A stretch of DNA of 64,000 nt from JAKFWF01 sp963750535 (GTDB lineage: Bacteria > Pseudomonadota > Alphaproteobacteria > Rhizobiales > Hyphomicrobiaceae), in NCBI GenBank assembly GCA_963750535.1, contig CAVVRF010000028.1:124001-188000 (forward strand), given 5' to 3'. Within the stretch, counting starts at the first letter, position 1; each line of letters starts with the position of its first letter. The notes under the pieces are model-generated. The model was not told the origin of the DNA and did not search any database. It saw only the letters and a list, made by a program, of their open reading frames with translations. This document shows positions 36,167-44,735 of the stretch, piece by piece. Position numbers and translations under genes: made by a program.

Positions 36167-36661
36167 TCAGGAGCGCACGAGCACGATGCCGACGATCAGC
36201 GAGCCGATCGCCGTCGCGGCCAGCGGCAGCCGCAGCCGCAGGAGCCACGGCGGTGCCTCGCCGATCCTCAGGCAGAACCGGTCGTAGACGATCAGTCCCG
36301 AGAACCCGGCGACCAGCAGCCAGACGCCGAATCGCTCGGGCGCCAGCAGCGCGACCCACGCCACGAGGCCGGGAGCCATGCTGACGGTATAGCTGCGCCA
36401 TTGCGACCTGGTGCCCCAGGAGCGCGGCTCGCCGCTGACATGGCGCGACATCGCGAGGCCCCAGTGCACCGCGCCCAGGAACGCGAGCGCGATCGCGCCG
36501 TAGCTCATCAGCGCAAAGCGATTATCGAGCCCCGGGATCGCAACCCCGGTCGCGATCATGCCGGCGAGCGTCGTCAGCGGAAATGCGCCGGCGGCAGCCA
36601 GCAGCAGTGCGACCATGGGCACCTGTTCGCGGGAAGCCGTTGAATCGGACGAACTGTGCAT
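36167..36661 (-). CDS. DUF3429 family membrane protein
   Basis: A 164-residue protein with five hydrophobic stretches. MSYGAIALAFLGAVHWGLAM is the DUF3429 signature. Function unknown. The ATG at 36661 has GGGAGCAGGG directly upstream, so it is preferred over the upstream in-frame start at 36694. It converges on dctM (9-bp gap) and diverges from trmO. Confidence 0.82.
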   Translation of the reverse strand: MHSSSDSTASREQVPMVALLLAAAGAFPLTTLAGMIATGVAIPGLDNRFALMSYGAIALAFLGAVHWGLAMSRHVSGEPRSWGTRSQWRSYTVSMAPGLVAWVALLAPERFGVWLLVAGFSGLIVYDRFCLRIGEAPPWLLRLRLPLAATAIGSLIVGIVLVRS

Positions 36662-36770
36662 CCCTGCTCCCGTCTCGAGCCAATCGCTCGGCAATTCCTG
36701 CGCTCAGTACCCGAACTTCGTTAGGAAGGGCTATATATCACGCTCGCGACAGAGCAGGACGAGGCCGACG

Positions 36771-37247
36771 ATGAGCAATACCTGGGCGCCGCGCCCTGGC
36801 GAGGAACGAATCGAGTTGCCGGCGGCGACCGATGCCGGCGTTCACTTCATCGGACGTATCCGCACGCCGTTCGCCACTCGCGAGGATTGTCCGAAAAACG
36901 GTCGCGAGAGCACGGCCGAGGCGGTGATCGAGGTCGACCCGCGGTATGCCGGCGGCCTGCTCGACATCGAGCGCTGCTCGCACCTGATCGTGCTCTATTG
37001 GATGGACGAGGCGCGCCGCGACCTGGTCCGGCAGGTGCCCTCGCACCTCGGCAAGGCGCGGGGCACGTTCGCGCTGCGCTCGCCGGTGCGGCCCAATCCG
37101 ATCGCACTTTCGGTGGTCGAGCTGCTGAAGGTCGACGGCAACCGCCTGACCGTTCGTCACATCGATTGCCGCGATTGCACTCCGTTGATCGATATCAAGC
37201 CGTATTATGCGAGTACCGACAGCGTTCCCGAGGCGCGCCGGCCCTGA
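36771..37247 (+). CDS. trmO: tRNA (N6-threonylcarbamoyladenosine37-N6)-methyltransferase, TrmO/TsaA family
   Basis: A 158-residue beta-barrel methyltransferase of the UPF0066/TsaA family, which uses SAM to methylate t6A37 of some tRNAs. Signatures are FIGRIRTPFATREDCPKNGR, RSPVRPNPIALSVVELLKVD and DCRDCTPLIDIKPYY. Its TGA stop (37245-37247) is exactly the target triplet duplicated by the MITE-like element that begins at the next base. Confidence 0.86.
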   Translation: MSNTWAPRPGEERIELPAATDAGVHFIGRIRTPFATREDCPKNGRESTAEAVIEVDPRYAGGLLDIERCSHLIVLYWMDEARRDLVRQVPSHLGKARGTFALRSPVRPNPIALSVVELLKVDGNRLTVRHIDCRDCTPLIDIKPYYASTDSVPEARRP

Positions 37248-37515
37248 GAGCCTGTCCGGGGGATTTTCATGGAGTTTCGTCGCGCATGCATGGTCCAGAT
37301 GGCAGGAGCGTCGGCGCAGCCGATACCCTAGGTATCGGCAAGGTGCGCGACGAACCAGATGGGCCATGCACGCGCGACCGGAGGTGGCCCAATCTCGGTC
37401 GCCCGCCGCGTCGCAGCCCTTGGCCGTAGCTGAGGCTTGCGACCGGCGGGCTGCTCCTTGCGGATCGACTCGACATTAGGCCATGAAATCTCATGAAAAT
37501 CCCCCGGACAGGCTC
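37248..37515. mobile_element. 268-bp MITE-like non-autonomous element
   Basis: The element has perfect 24-bp terminal inverted repeats at 37248-37271 (GAGCCTGTCCGG...) and 37492-37515 (...CCGGACAGGCTC), flanked by a TGA triplet on each side (37245-37247 and 37516-37518), which looks like a 3-bp target duplication. It encodes no transposase; the interior holds a 9-bp-stem palindrome (37319-37339, GCCGATACC/GGTATCGGC). Short size, perfect ends and a TNA-type duplication resemble MITEs mobilised by IS5-family (IS1031-like) elements; that family assignment is from memory. Confidence 0.75.
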
Positions 37516-37534
37516 TGAGGTCGCGTGGGCGGCT

Positions 37535-38563
37535 TCAGCGCTCGGTCCCGCCGCCGTTCCGGGTGCCACCGAGGTAGCGCGCCTCGAGCTCCGCCGTGTC
37601 GCGCTTGCCGACCGCGGAGCGGCAGCGGCCGATCCATTTGGCCGCCTCGGTGCGACCGGCGCCGAACAGATACGACAGCAGCTCGGCGTCGGGCTTCATC
37701 TTGGTGATGGTGGCGAGGTTGGCGGTGTGGCGGCCGGTCTCGATGACATGGAAGCGATGGCGCCGCAGCCTGGCGATGCTGCCGCCGGGGTCGCCGAACC
37801 AGCCGAAGCGGGTGCCGCGCGCGGTGGCGATCAGCTCGACGTCGCGCAGGAACGGCTGGTTGAATGTGATCTCGCTGATGTGGGCGGCGATCTCGGCGGC
37901 GCTTTTCGGTGCCTTTGGCCGCACGGCGTGGTTGAGGACAACGATCAGCGTATCCTCGACCGGGCTCTCCGAGGCCAGCGTGATCAGGTCCGGATTGGCC
38001 GAGAAACCGCCATCCCAGTAGGCCTTGCCGTCGATTTCGACAGCATGATGAACGGTCGGCAGGCAGGCGGACGCGAGAATCGCCTCGACCTTCATCTCCT
38101 GCAGCCTGAACACTCGCGGTCTGCCGGTTGCGACGTCGGTGGCGGTGATCAACAGCTCGACCGGCGACTTGGCGCGAACCAGGTCGAAGTCGATCTCGTC
38201 GCTCAGCAGCTTGCGCAGCGGGTCGTAGCCGAGCGGATTGAAATCGTACGGCGAAACCATGCTCGCCATCGAGGCGAGAGCCTTCGACATGAACGGGTTG
38301 ATCGAGGTCAGATCCGGTGGCTGGGCCTTCTCGATCGCGGTCCAGACCGATTTCAGCTTGGCGCGGGCGATTTTGCGATCGCCCATCGCGAGCCCGCAGG
38401 CGAACGCGATGGCGTTGACCGCACCGGCGCTGGTACCGCTGACCCAGCCGAACTCGATGTTCGGCTCCTCGAGCAGCCCGTCGAGCACGCCCCAGGTGAA
38501 TGCGCCGTGTGCGCCGCCCCCCTGAAGTGCCAGATTGATCGTAATCTTCTTATGCTTCTGCAA
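37535..38563 (-). CDS. patatin-like phospholipase family protein
   Basis: A lipid acyl hydrolase with a Ser-Asp dyad: oxyanion hole LALQGGGAHGAFTWG, nucleophile VSGTSAGAVNA (GxSxG) and YWDGGFSANP (DGG Asp). The C-terminal region is typical of the about 340-residue bacterial patatins. The start is uncertain: TTG 38563 with AAGGA ten bases upstream gives a protein beginning QKHKKITINLAL, while ATGs up to 38662 would overlap the btuD 3' end. It is unrelated to the B12 genes in function as far as can be seen. Confidence 0.85.
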   Translation of the reverse strand: MQKHKKITINLALQGGGAHGAFTWGVLDGLLEEPNIEFGWVSGTSAGAVNAIAFACGLAMGDRKIARAKLKSVWTAIEKAQPPDLTSINPFMSKALASMASMVSPYDFNPLGYDPLRKLLSDEIDFDLVRAKSPVELLITATDVATGRPRVFRLQEMKVEAILASACLPTVHHAVEIDGKAYWDGGFSANPDLITLASESPVEDTLIVVLNHAVRPKAPKSAAEIAAHISEITFNQPFLRDVELIATARGTRFGWFGDPGGSIARLRRHRFHVIETGRHTANLATITKMKPDAELLSYLFGAGRTEAAKWIGRCRSAVGKRDTAELEARYLGGTRNGGGTER

Positions 38564-38603
38564 GGGCTCATGATCCTTGGCAGCCAATGTCTCGCCGCAC
38601 CGT

Positions 38604-39362
38604 CTAGCACAGACCGACCGGCAGCACGATAGGCACATTGCCGTAGGTCTCGATGCGGACATTGACGCCGAAAGCGGCTTGCAGCATCGGCGCGGTGAGC
38701 ACGCTTGCGGGTTTGCCGTCGGCCAGCAGCCGGCCGTCCTTGAGCAGAAGAATGCGATGGCAGTAGCGCGCGGCGAGCCACAGATCGTGCACCGCGACGA
38801 CGACCGTCCGGCCTTCGCTTGCGATGCCGGCGAGCCGCTCCATCAGGATGATCTGGTGGGCCGGATCGAGACCGGCGGTCGGCTCGTCGGCGAGCAGGAC
38901 CGGTGTGTCCTGCGCCAGTACGCGTGCCATCAGCACACGCGCCAGCTCGCCGCCTGAAAGCTCGGTCGCCGGACGGTCGCGGAAGCGGTCGACATCCATC
39001 GCGACCATCGCGGCGGTGACGGCGACATCGTCCTCGGCCTCGCTGCGGCGATGCGGGACGCGGCCGAGCGCGACGGTGCGCGCCACCGTGAGCGGCCAGT
39101 GCACGATGCGCTGCTGCGGCAGGTAGCCTATGGTCCTGGCGCGGTCGGACAGGTCGAGCGAGGCCAGCGGCCGGTCGTCGATCGTGATCGAGCCGTGGCT
39201 CGGAGCGATAAGTCCCGCAAGCGCGCGCAAGCAGGTCGACTTGCCGGCGCCATTCGGCCCGATCAGGGCGGTGAGCTCGCCCTGCCCGACCGCGAGCGTC
39301 AGCGCCTCGAGAACGGTACGGCGGCCGAGCGCCACCGTGACGTCATGCGCCGCCAGGATCAT
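38604..39362 (-). CDS. btuD: cobalamin ABC transporter ATP-binding protein
   Basis: A 252-residue ABC ATPase: Walker A IGPNGAGKST, Q-loop YLPQQR, signature TELSGGELARVLMARVLA, Walker B PVLLADEPTAGLD and switch His in VAVHDLW. It resembles the iron-siderophore/B12 (FecE/BtuD) type. The ATG overlaps the btuC stop (ATGA). It is the last gene of btuB-btuF-btuC-btuD under a cobalamin riboswitch, which fixes the substrate as corrinoid. Confidence 0.88.
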   Translation of the reverse strand: MILAAHDVTVALGRRTVLEALTLAVGQGELTALIGPNGAGKSTCLRALAGLIAPSHGSITIDDRPLASLDLSDRARTIGYLPQQRIVHWPLTVARTVALGRVPHRRSEAEDDVAVTAAMVAMDVDRFRDRPATELSGGELARVLMARVLAQDTPVLLADEPTAGLDPAHQIILMERLAGIASEGRTVVVAVHDLWLAARYCHRILLLKDGRLLADGKPASVLTAPMLQAAFGVNVRIETYGNVPIVLPVGLC

Positions 39363-40330
39363 GGTCCAAGCTCCTGCCGTGTCCTGATCACCAGCCACAG
39401 GAAGAACGGCGCGCCGATCAGTGCCGTCAGCACCCCAAGCTTCACATCGCCGATCGGCGACACGATCCGCAGGAAGATGTCGGCAACGAGCACCATGCAG
39501 GCGCCGCCGAGTGCGCTCGAGCGCAGCAGCCGGCCGGGCTCGTGGCCCACGAACCGGCGCAACAGGTGGGGCATGACCAGGCCGACGAAGTTGATCGAGC
39601 CGGCAACCGACGTCGCGGCGCCGATCGCCAGCGCGGTCCCGGCGGCGACCTTGAAGCGCAGCGTCCGCAGGTCGAGGCCGAGATTTGCCGCGACGTCGTC
39701 GCCGAGGCTCAATGAATCGAGATCGCGACGGACCGACAGCAGCACGGCGCCGCCGGCCAGCATCAGCGGGCTGGCGATCCAGACATGCACCAGGCTGCGG
39801 TCGTTGAGCGAGCCGAGCATCCAGAACACCATCTCGACCGCGGCGAACGGGTTCGGCGACAGGTTGAGGGCAAGCGTCGTCAGCACGCCGGTGAGGCTGG
39901 AGATCGCCGCTCCTGCCAGGATCAACGTCACCGGGCCGCTGCGCGCGCCGGCCAGCAGCAGAACCGCCAGCGTGGCCAGCGCGGCGCCGGCGAGCCCGCC
40001 GATCGGCAGCGCCAGCGCGAGCGCCGAGGTCGCGCCGGAGTGGATCGCAATCACCGCTCCGAGGGATGCGCCGCCGGTGACGCCCAGCAGCCCGGGTTCG
40101 GCCAGTGGATTGCGCAGATATCCCTGCAGCGTGGCGCCGGCGAGCCCGAGCACGGCGCCGATCAACGCTGCGAGCACGGTCCGCGGCAGCCGGATCTCGC
40201 TGAAGATCAGCCAGGCCGCGGCACTATCGCCCGGCAGGCCGAAGCCGGCCGGCCCGACGAGCAGCGATGCGACCAGGGCGACCGCGAGCAGACCCGCAAG
40301 CCAGGCATCTGTCCCGAAGCTGCTTTTCAT
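39359..40330 (-). CDS. btuC: cobalamin ABC transporter permease
   Basis: A 323-residue FecCD/BtuC-type permease with about nine to ten membrane helices. Conserved blocks are EIRLPRTVLAALIGAVLGLA, LAEPGLLGVTGGASLGAVIA, VGLVMPHLLRRFVGHEPGRL and ELPLGVLTALIGAPFF-like KLGVLTALIGAPFFLWLV. It overlaps btuD and btuF by 4 bases each. Works with BtuF and BtuD to carry B12 across the inner membrane. Confidence 0.9.
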   Translation of the reverse strand: MKSSFGTDAWLAGLLAVALVASLLVGPAGFGLPGDSAAAWLIFSEIRLPRTVLAALIGAVLGLAGATLQGYLRNPLAEPGLLGVTGGASLGAVIAIHSGATSALALALPIGGLAGAALATLAVLLLAGARSGPVTLILAGAAISSLTGVLTTLALNLSPNPFAAVEMVFWMLGSLNDRSLVHVWIASPLMLAGGAVLLSVRRDLDSLSLGDDVAANLGLDLRTLRFKVAAGTALAIGAATSVAGSINFVGLVMPHLLRRFVGHEPGRLLRSSALGGACMVLVADIFLRIVSPIGDVKLGVLTALIGAPFFLWLVIRTRQELGP

Positions 40331-41179
40331 CGGGCCGCGGCGTTCGGCAGGCGATCGCGCGCGGCGGCGAGCAGGCCGACGGCCTCGGCGACGTGCGGTC
40401 CGCCGCACAGCCATAGCGGCATCGGCAGCTCCATGCCCGCCGTACGCTCCATGACGCGGGCGAGCGCAGGGTGGCGCAGGTTGTCGGAAACCACGGTTCG
40501 GTAGATGTGCATGCCCTGGGCCAATACCATGAGTTCGGGGGGCATGACGACAATGCTTTCGAGCGCAAGCCTGGCGCCCGATGCCAGCGGGACATGCGCC
40601 GCCTGGTTCGAAAGACCGGCGGCTTCGAGCGCTGCGTCGGCGAGGGTGCCGGCGCCGGAGACGAGTCCGTTGACTTGATAGACCAGGGCTTCGGGACGCC
40701 TGCTCCGCCTGCGAGCGCGCGGCCGCGAGCGCGGCGTCGAAGCGCTGGACGACAGCCTCGCCCCGTTCCGTTTCGCCAACCGCCTCGGCCACCTGCCGCA
40801 CCGTGGCACGGATGCCGGCGAAGTCGGTCGCGAACGGCACCAGCACGACCTTGTGGCCAAGCCGCTGCAGCAGGTCGACAGTCGGCGTCGCGGCGTAGGG
40901 GCTGGCCAACACCAGATCGGCATCGAGGCTCAGCACTTCCTCGGCTGCGCCGCTGATGAGGCGCAGCCCCTTGGTTCGGCCGGCGATCGCGGAAACGTTC
41001 CGATCGGCGGCTAATCGAGTCAGTGCGGCGATCCGCTCGCGCGGCACGAGGTCCAGCAGCAGCTGGTCGGTGCACAGGTTCAGCGAGACGATGCGGGAGG
41101 GCTTGGCGTCGAGCGGCATTGCTCCCGGCAGCATTGCCAGGAACAGTGCCAGCGTCGATGCGACAAGTCTCTTCCGCAT
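40327..41179 (-). pseudogene. btuF: cobalamin-binding periplasmic protein with one frameshift
   Basis: A helical-backbone substrate-binding protein of about 284 residues. The first half has a signal peptide (LVASTLALFLAMLPGAMPLDA) and RIVSLNLCTDQLLLDLVPRE. After an apparent extra T (minus-strand T at 40696, following residue 161) the frame shifts; the second half continues with YQVNGLVSGAGTLADAALEA, VMPPELMVLAQGMHIYRTVV and MPLWLCGGPHVAEAVGLLAA to the stop at 40327. The total length, 853 bp, is one base more than a whole number of codons. Without correction the first half reads on into btuC. Probably a sequence error in an active gene, because the operon is otherwise intact. Confidence 0.85.
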
Positions 41180-41185
41180 GGTCGA

Positions 41186-43357
41186 TCACTTCAATCCCGT
41201 CTCGAGCGGCTTCACATCCTGGTAGATGAAGCGCACGCCTGCGAACGCGGTCAGGCCCGCGGTCTCGTAGCCGTAGATCTCCTGATACTTCTGGTTGGCG
41301 AAATTCTCGACCCGGCCGAACAGCTCGACGCCGGGTTGGATCTTGTACGAGGTCGCGACCGATAGCAGCAGATAATCGTTGAGGGTCACGCGCTCGGACG
41401 TGAACGTCGTGAAGCCGAAGAACGGATCGAGACCCAGCCGGAAGGCGGTGTCATCGGCCCTGCCGTTATAGACGGCGGCGAGATTCACGTTGCCGCGCCC
41501 GGCGTCGAAGCCGTAGTTCACATCGACGCGCGCCGCGTGCGGCGGTCGCCGGATCTCGCGAGTGCCGTTCGATTCCTTCGCATCGAGGTAGGTGTAGCTC
41601 AGTCCGAGGCTCAGATCGCGCGAGACCATGTAGCGGCTCGCCACCTCGATGCCTTGCCGGGTCGCCTCGCCGGGGGTGTTGGTCAGCGAATAGGGAAAGC
41701 CGAGCGCGACGATCTTGTCCTCGAGATTGGCTTTGAAATAGGTGATGTCGAGCGTGGCGCGGTCGCGGATCACCGTGAACTCCACGCCGGCATCCCAGCC
41801 GAACGAGGTTTCGGGCCTGAGATCCGGGTTCGGCAGGAAGAAGCCGGGAATGAAGCCGTACTGCTCGTAGAACGTCGGATACTTGACGCCGGTGCCAGCG
41901 CTGGCGTGCGGCCGCAACCCGAGCTCCGGCAACTTCCATGTCGCGGTCGTGCGCCAAGTCGTGAAGTCCTGGAAGGTCTCGTTGTCATCGTGCCGAACGG
42001 AGCCGGTCACGAACAATCGGTTGGCGAACTCGCCGCGATACTCGAAAACACTGCCGAGGCGCGTGCGATGGAAATTCTCGCCCGTGGTCAAATCCGAGCG
42101 CGGCTTGTAGGTCTCCAACTCCTCCTCGATCAGGCCGGAAACGATGTGCTTGGCCGCCACCATCATCGGCGTCGCGAAGCGATAGGTCACGAGATAGCCG
42201 AGCTTGTCGGCCTCGCTGGTGTTGTCGCTGAGGAAGGGGAAAGCGCCGCGATCCTCGTCGACGCGGCGCGTCGAATTGTGGTTGGCGCGGAGCACATGGG
42301 TCAATGCGCCGTCGAGCATGTCCCAGCGGGCGTTAATGCCGGCGAGCCAGATGTTGGAGGCGAAGCGGGACGGATCGTCGATCGCGGTGGCGAGCGAACC
42401 GATGACGCCGCCATAGCCGTCGCGACCGCCGTTCTTGGCGATGTTCCGCAAGACGACGTCGAAGCTCGCGTCGCGCGTGATGGAGCCACCGGCCTTCAGC
42501 GAGAAGGTCGTCAGCGCGCCGTCGTCGTTGTCGCTGAACAGCGGATTGGCGGGATTGCGGTTCGGCGCGTTGTTGAAACCGTCGGTTTCGCGGCGGTGGA
42601 AACCGAGCGCGATATAGCCCTTGTCGTTGCCGCCGGAGACGCGGGCCGACAGGTCGCGGGTGTTGTGGGTGCCACCCTCGACGCTGCCTTGCACCGTGAG
42701 GGGGCCGCGGCCACCCTTGGTGATGATGTTGACGACGCCGCCGATCGCGTTCGAGCCATAGATGCCGGACTGGGCGCCACGCAGGATCTCGATGCGCTCG
42801 ATGTCGTCGGCGGTAAGGTCCGAGAAGTCGAACTCGCCGTCGGCGACGGAATTGGCCTCGATGCCGTCGATCAGTACCAGGGTCTGGTTGGCCTCGGCAC
42901 CGCGAATGCGCAGCTGGGTCAGGCCGGCAAAGCCACCGGTGCGGGTCACGCTGACGCCGGGCAGGCTGCGCAGCGCCTCGGCGGCATTGCGAACCTGCAA
43001 GTTCTTCAGATCCTTGGCGGTCACGACCGTGACCGCGGTGCCGACATCGTTGATCGGAATGCCGCCGACGCTCTGGCCGTCCGGCGATACCGGCTCTGTT
43101 GCCGCTACCGGTGGCGGCGCCGGCGCGGCTTCACCATTGCTGCTGCTTTGCGGGGCGGGAGACGGCGCGGGATCGGCCGGCTGCCGGACCGGTTTCGGTG
43201 CGCTCAGTGTCGCGCCTTGCACGACGATGCCTGGCAACTCCTGTGCGGTCTGCGCCGACGCGTCGTCGGCGAGTGCGACCGCGCCGCAGGCGAGCGCCAG
43301 GGCGGCACGGCAAAGGGCGGTGCTGGTATGAGTGTTCTTTAGCCGCGATAATCGCAT
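41186..43357 (-). CDS. btuB: TonB-dependent vitamin B12 receptor
   Basis: A 723-residue outer-membrane receptor. The signal peptide ends near ADDASAQTAQ, followed by a Pro-rich linker. The plug domain has GTAVTVVTAKDLKNLQVRNA, LRSLPGVSVTRTGG, LRIRGAEANQTLVLIDGIEA and VEILRGAQSGIYGSNAIGGV-like sequence (IEILRGAQSGIYGSNAIGGV). The barrel ends in FAGVRFIYQDVKPLETGLK rather than a terminal Phe. The ATG at 43357 has GGAG in a hairpin just upstream, and a cobalamin riboswitch begins 250 bp before it, so corrinoid is the expected ligand. Confidence 0.9.
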   Translation of the reverse strand: MRLSRLKNTHTSTALCRAALALACGAVALADDASAQTAQELPGIVVQGATLSAPKPVRQPADPAPSPAPQSSSNGEAAPAPPPVAATEPVSPDGQSVGGIPINDVGTAVTVVTAKDLKNLQVRNAAEALRSLPGVSVTRTGGFAGLTQLRIRGAEANQTLVLIDGIEANSVADGEFDFSDLTADDIERIEILRGAQSGIYGSNAIGGVVNIITKGGRGPLTVQGSVEGGTHNTRDLSARVSGGNDKGYIALGFHRRETDGFNNAPNRNPANPLFSDNDDGALTTFSLKAGGSITRDASFDVVLRNIAKNGGRDGYGGVIGSLATAIDDPSRFASNIWLAGINARWDMLDGALTHVLRANHNSTRRVDEDRGAFPFLSDNTSEADKLGYLVTYRFATPMMVAAKHIVSGLIEEELETYKPRSDLTTGENFHRTRLGSVFEYRGEFANRLFVTGSVRHDDNETFQDFTTWRTTATWKLPELGLRPHASAGTGVKYPTFYEQYGFIPGFFLPNPDLRPETSFGWDAGVEFTVIRDRATLDITYFKANLEDKIVALGFPYSLTNTPGEATRQGIEVASRYMVSRDLSLGLSYTYLDAKESNGTREIRRPPHAARVDVNYGFDAGRGNVNLAAVYNGRADDTAFRLGLDPFFGFTTFTSERVTLNDYLLLSVATSYKIQPGVELFGRVENFANQKYQEIYGYETAGLTAFAGVRFIYQDVKPLETGLK

Positions 43358-43362
43358 TTTAT

Positions 43363-43387
43363 CTCCGTTCAGCGACTGCTGACGGAG
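43363..43387 (-). promoter_or_regulatory. hairpin sequestering the btuB ribosome binding site
   Basis: On the minus strand CTCCGTCAGC pairs with GCTGAACGGAG (10 bp, one bulged A, four-base loop). The 3' arm contains the GGAG of the btuB ribosome binding site. Translation would be blocked when it forms. This is a plausible translational expression platform for the riboswitch upstream; an alternative antisequestering pairing was not worked out. Confidence 0.6.
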
Positions 43388-43608
43388 AGCGCAAATCAGG
43401 GAGAAAGTGCGAACCACTTGGCGATCATCGACAATCCCGCCGCGAGCCGGGTCGTAAGGCTGCGGGCGATTTCAATCGAGGACGCTGGCAACTGTCATTT
43501 TGATCCGCACAGTCTTGGCTGACGTGGCTCCCGCGCCGGTTGCACATCAGTCGCCGCTACGGACACCCGTTCCATCACGCGCCCCGCATGAGGGATGGAC
43601 GACTTGTG

Positions 43609-43815
43609 CCGGCAGGTCTCCTGGCTCACGGCTCTGGCGCCAGCTTCCGCCTTCCCGCGCATGCTCCCAGGTTGGGGAGCGGCGCAGTGGCATCGTTGAA
43701 GCAGGCTTGCCGCTTACAGTTGCGGGGGCAGCCCCGGTTTCCAGGCACATCAGCCTGTCACCGTGTTCCCTTTTCATCCAGGCGCGCTTTACGGGCGCGC
43801 CGGGAAACCGTCACG
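43609..43815 (-). promoter_or_regulatory. cobalamin (adenosylcobalamin-type) riboswitch
   Basis: Read on the minus strand, the conserved blocks occur in order: AAAAGGGAACACGGTG, GCTGCCCCCGCAACTGTAAG, the B12 box GCCACTG (43685-43691), GGGAAGGC and AGCCAGGAGACCTGCC at the 3' end. This is a standard cobalamin aptamer, 250 nt upstream of btuB. High B12 should repress the uptake operon. Confidence 0.93.
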
Positions 43816-43918
43816 GCCCGACTTCAGCAGAGGAATTGAGATCGAGTTCAACCGCACAGCAAGCGACGAAAGGGATCAAACATCAGTTCACGAGTCGGAT
43901 GTGACCAATCGGCATCCG

Positions 43919-44404
43919 CTACCTCATCGCCTCGCGCGCGATCGAGTCCAACAGGGCGTCGACCTCGTCTAGGAGCACCTGTGTCGCGGCGTTGCTCGTG
44001 CGCGCGAACGGGCGATAACCGATCACCACATCGCCGGGATTGGCGACCGGCTCGTAGATGAACATCAGGAACGGGCAGTAGCCAACGCTTTGAGGGTCGG
44101 CGGCCGTCAGCTTGTGAGCGTAGAGTGCCGAGCAGAACTGCAGGTAGTGGGCGCTCTTGTATACCTGCGGGCCGGCTTCGAGATCGGCCCGCGTGCGATC
44201 GAGCATGTTGCCCAGATCGCCGACCGCGCCGATGCGCAGGCCCTTGCCCTCGATGGCGCTCTCGAGGTCCATCTTGACGTCTTCGTAGGGCAGGCCGCGC
44301 TTGGTGTAGGTGCGCATCTCGCCGGCAACGGATTGGCTGGCGCAAACGAGGAGCGCACCCAGGACGATGCCGAAGGCTGCCGCCAACTGCTTCAAGCTCG
44401 CCAT
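43919..44404 (-). CDS. DUF302 domain secreted protein
   Basis: A 161-residue protein with a signal peptide (MASLKQLAAAFGIVLGALLV then CASQSVAG) and a DUF302 domain: YTKRGLPYEDVKMDLESAIE, IGAVGDLGNMLDRT and the late YRPF segment. DUF302 is a small alpha/beta fold of unknown function, sometimes near redox and haem proteins. The start at 44404 places the signal peptide at the N-terminus. It ends just upstream of the cobalamin riboswitch. Confidence 0.8.
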   Translation of the reverse strand: MASLKQLAAAFGIVLGALLVCASQSVAGEMRTYTKRGLPYEDVKMDLESAIEGKGLRIGAVGDLGNMLDRTRADLEAGPQVYKSAHYLQFCSALYAHKLTAADPQSVGYCPFLMFIYEPVANPGDVVIGYRPFARTSNAATQVLLDEVDALLDSIAREAMR

Positions 44405-44532
44405 CGCCTCACCCGATCGAACGCCGGTTGGTCGGTACACTGCACCATAGCCGATGCACGTGCCCGATCCAAATAACGATAAGTCGAGCTTGCGCCTGGG
44501 CTAATGGGTGCCGCTGCAGGACCGGCGACCGC

Positions 44533-44709
44533 TTACAGGCAGAGCAGGCCGGCAATACCCGATGACAGGTCGAGGATGATTGCATTGCCGCGAACGGCAT
44601 AGAGATAGGCGGCGCCGGCGCCGAGCGCGGTCAACAGCAGCCAAAGGCCGACTTTGACGGCCTTGGGCGTCTCCGAGGTGGTAACGGCGGTCGAATTGCC
44701 AGCTTCCAT
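44533..44709 (-). CDS. small membrane protein, hypothetical
   Basis: A 58-residue protein with a polar N-terminus (MEAGNSTAVTTSETPKAVKV) and one or two short hydrophobic helices (LWLLLTALGAGAAYLYAV and IILDLSSGIAGLLCL). No family recognised. It lies 26 bp after an MFS transporter on the same strand and may be co-transcribed with it. The frame could be extended upstream into the transporter, but the ATG at 44709 fits the gap. Confidence 0.5.
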   Translation of the reverse strand: MEAGNSTAVTTSETPKAVKVGLWLLLTALGAGAAYLYAVRGNAIILDLSSGIAGLLCL

Positions 44710-44735
44710 GGCATGAGAATATAGCAGGCTTCGCC

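Noticed and set aside
37248..37515. A transposase gene in the inverted-repeat element.
   Set aside because: Only short frames exist, with no DDE motif; 268 bp is too small.
39359..41179. A genuine BtuF-BtuC fusion protein.
   Set aside because: The linker between residue 161 and the btuC methionine is out-of-frame Arg-rich sequence, while the BtuF C-terminal half is intact in another frame and has its own stop overlapping the btuC start.
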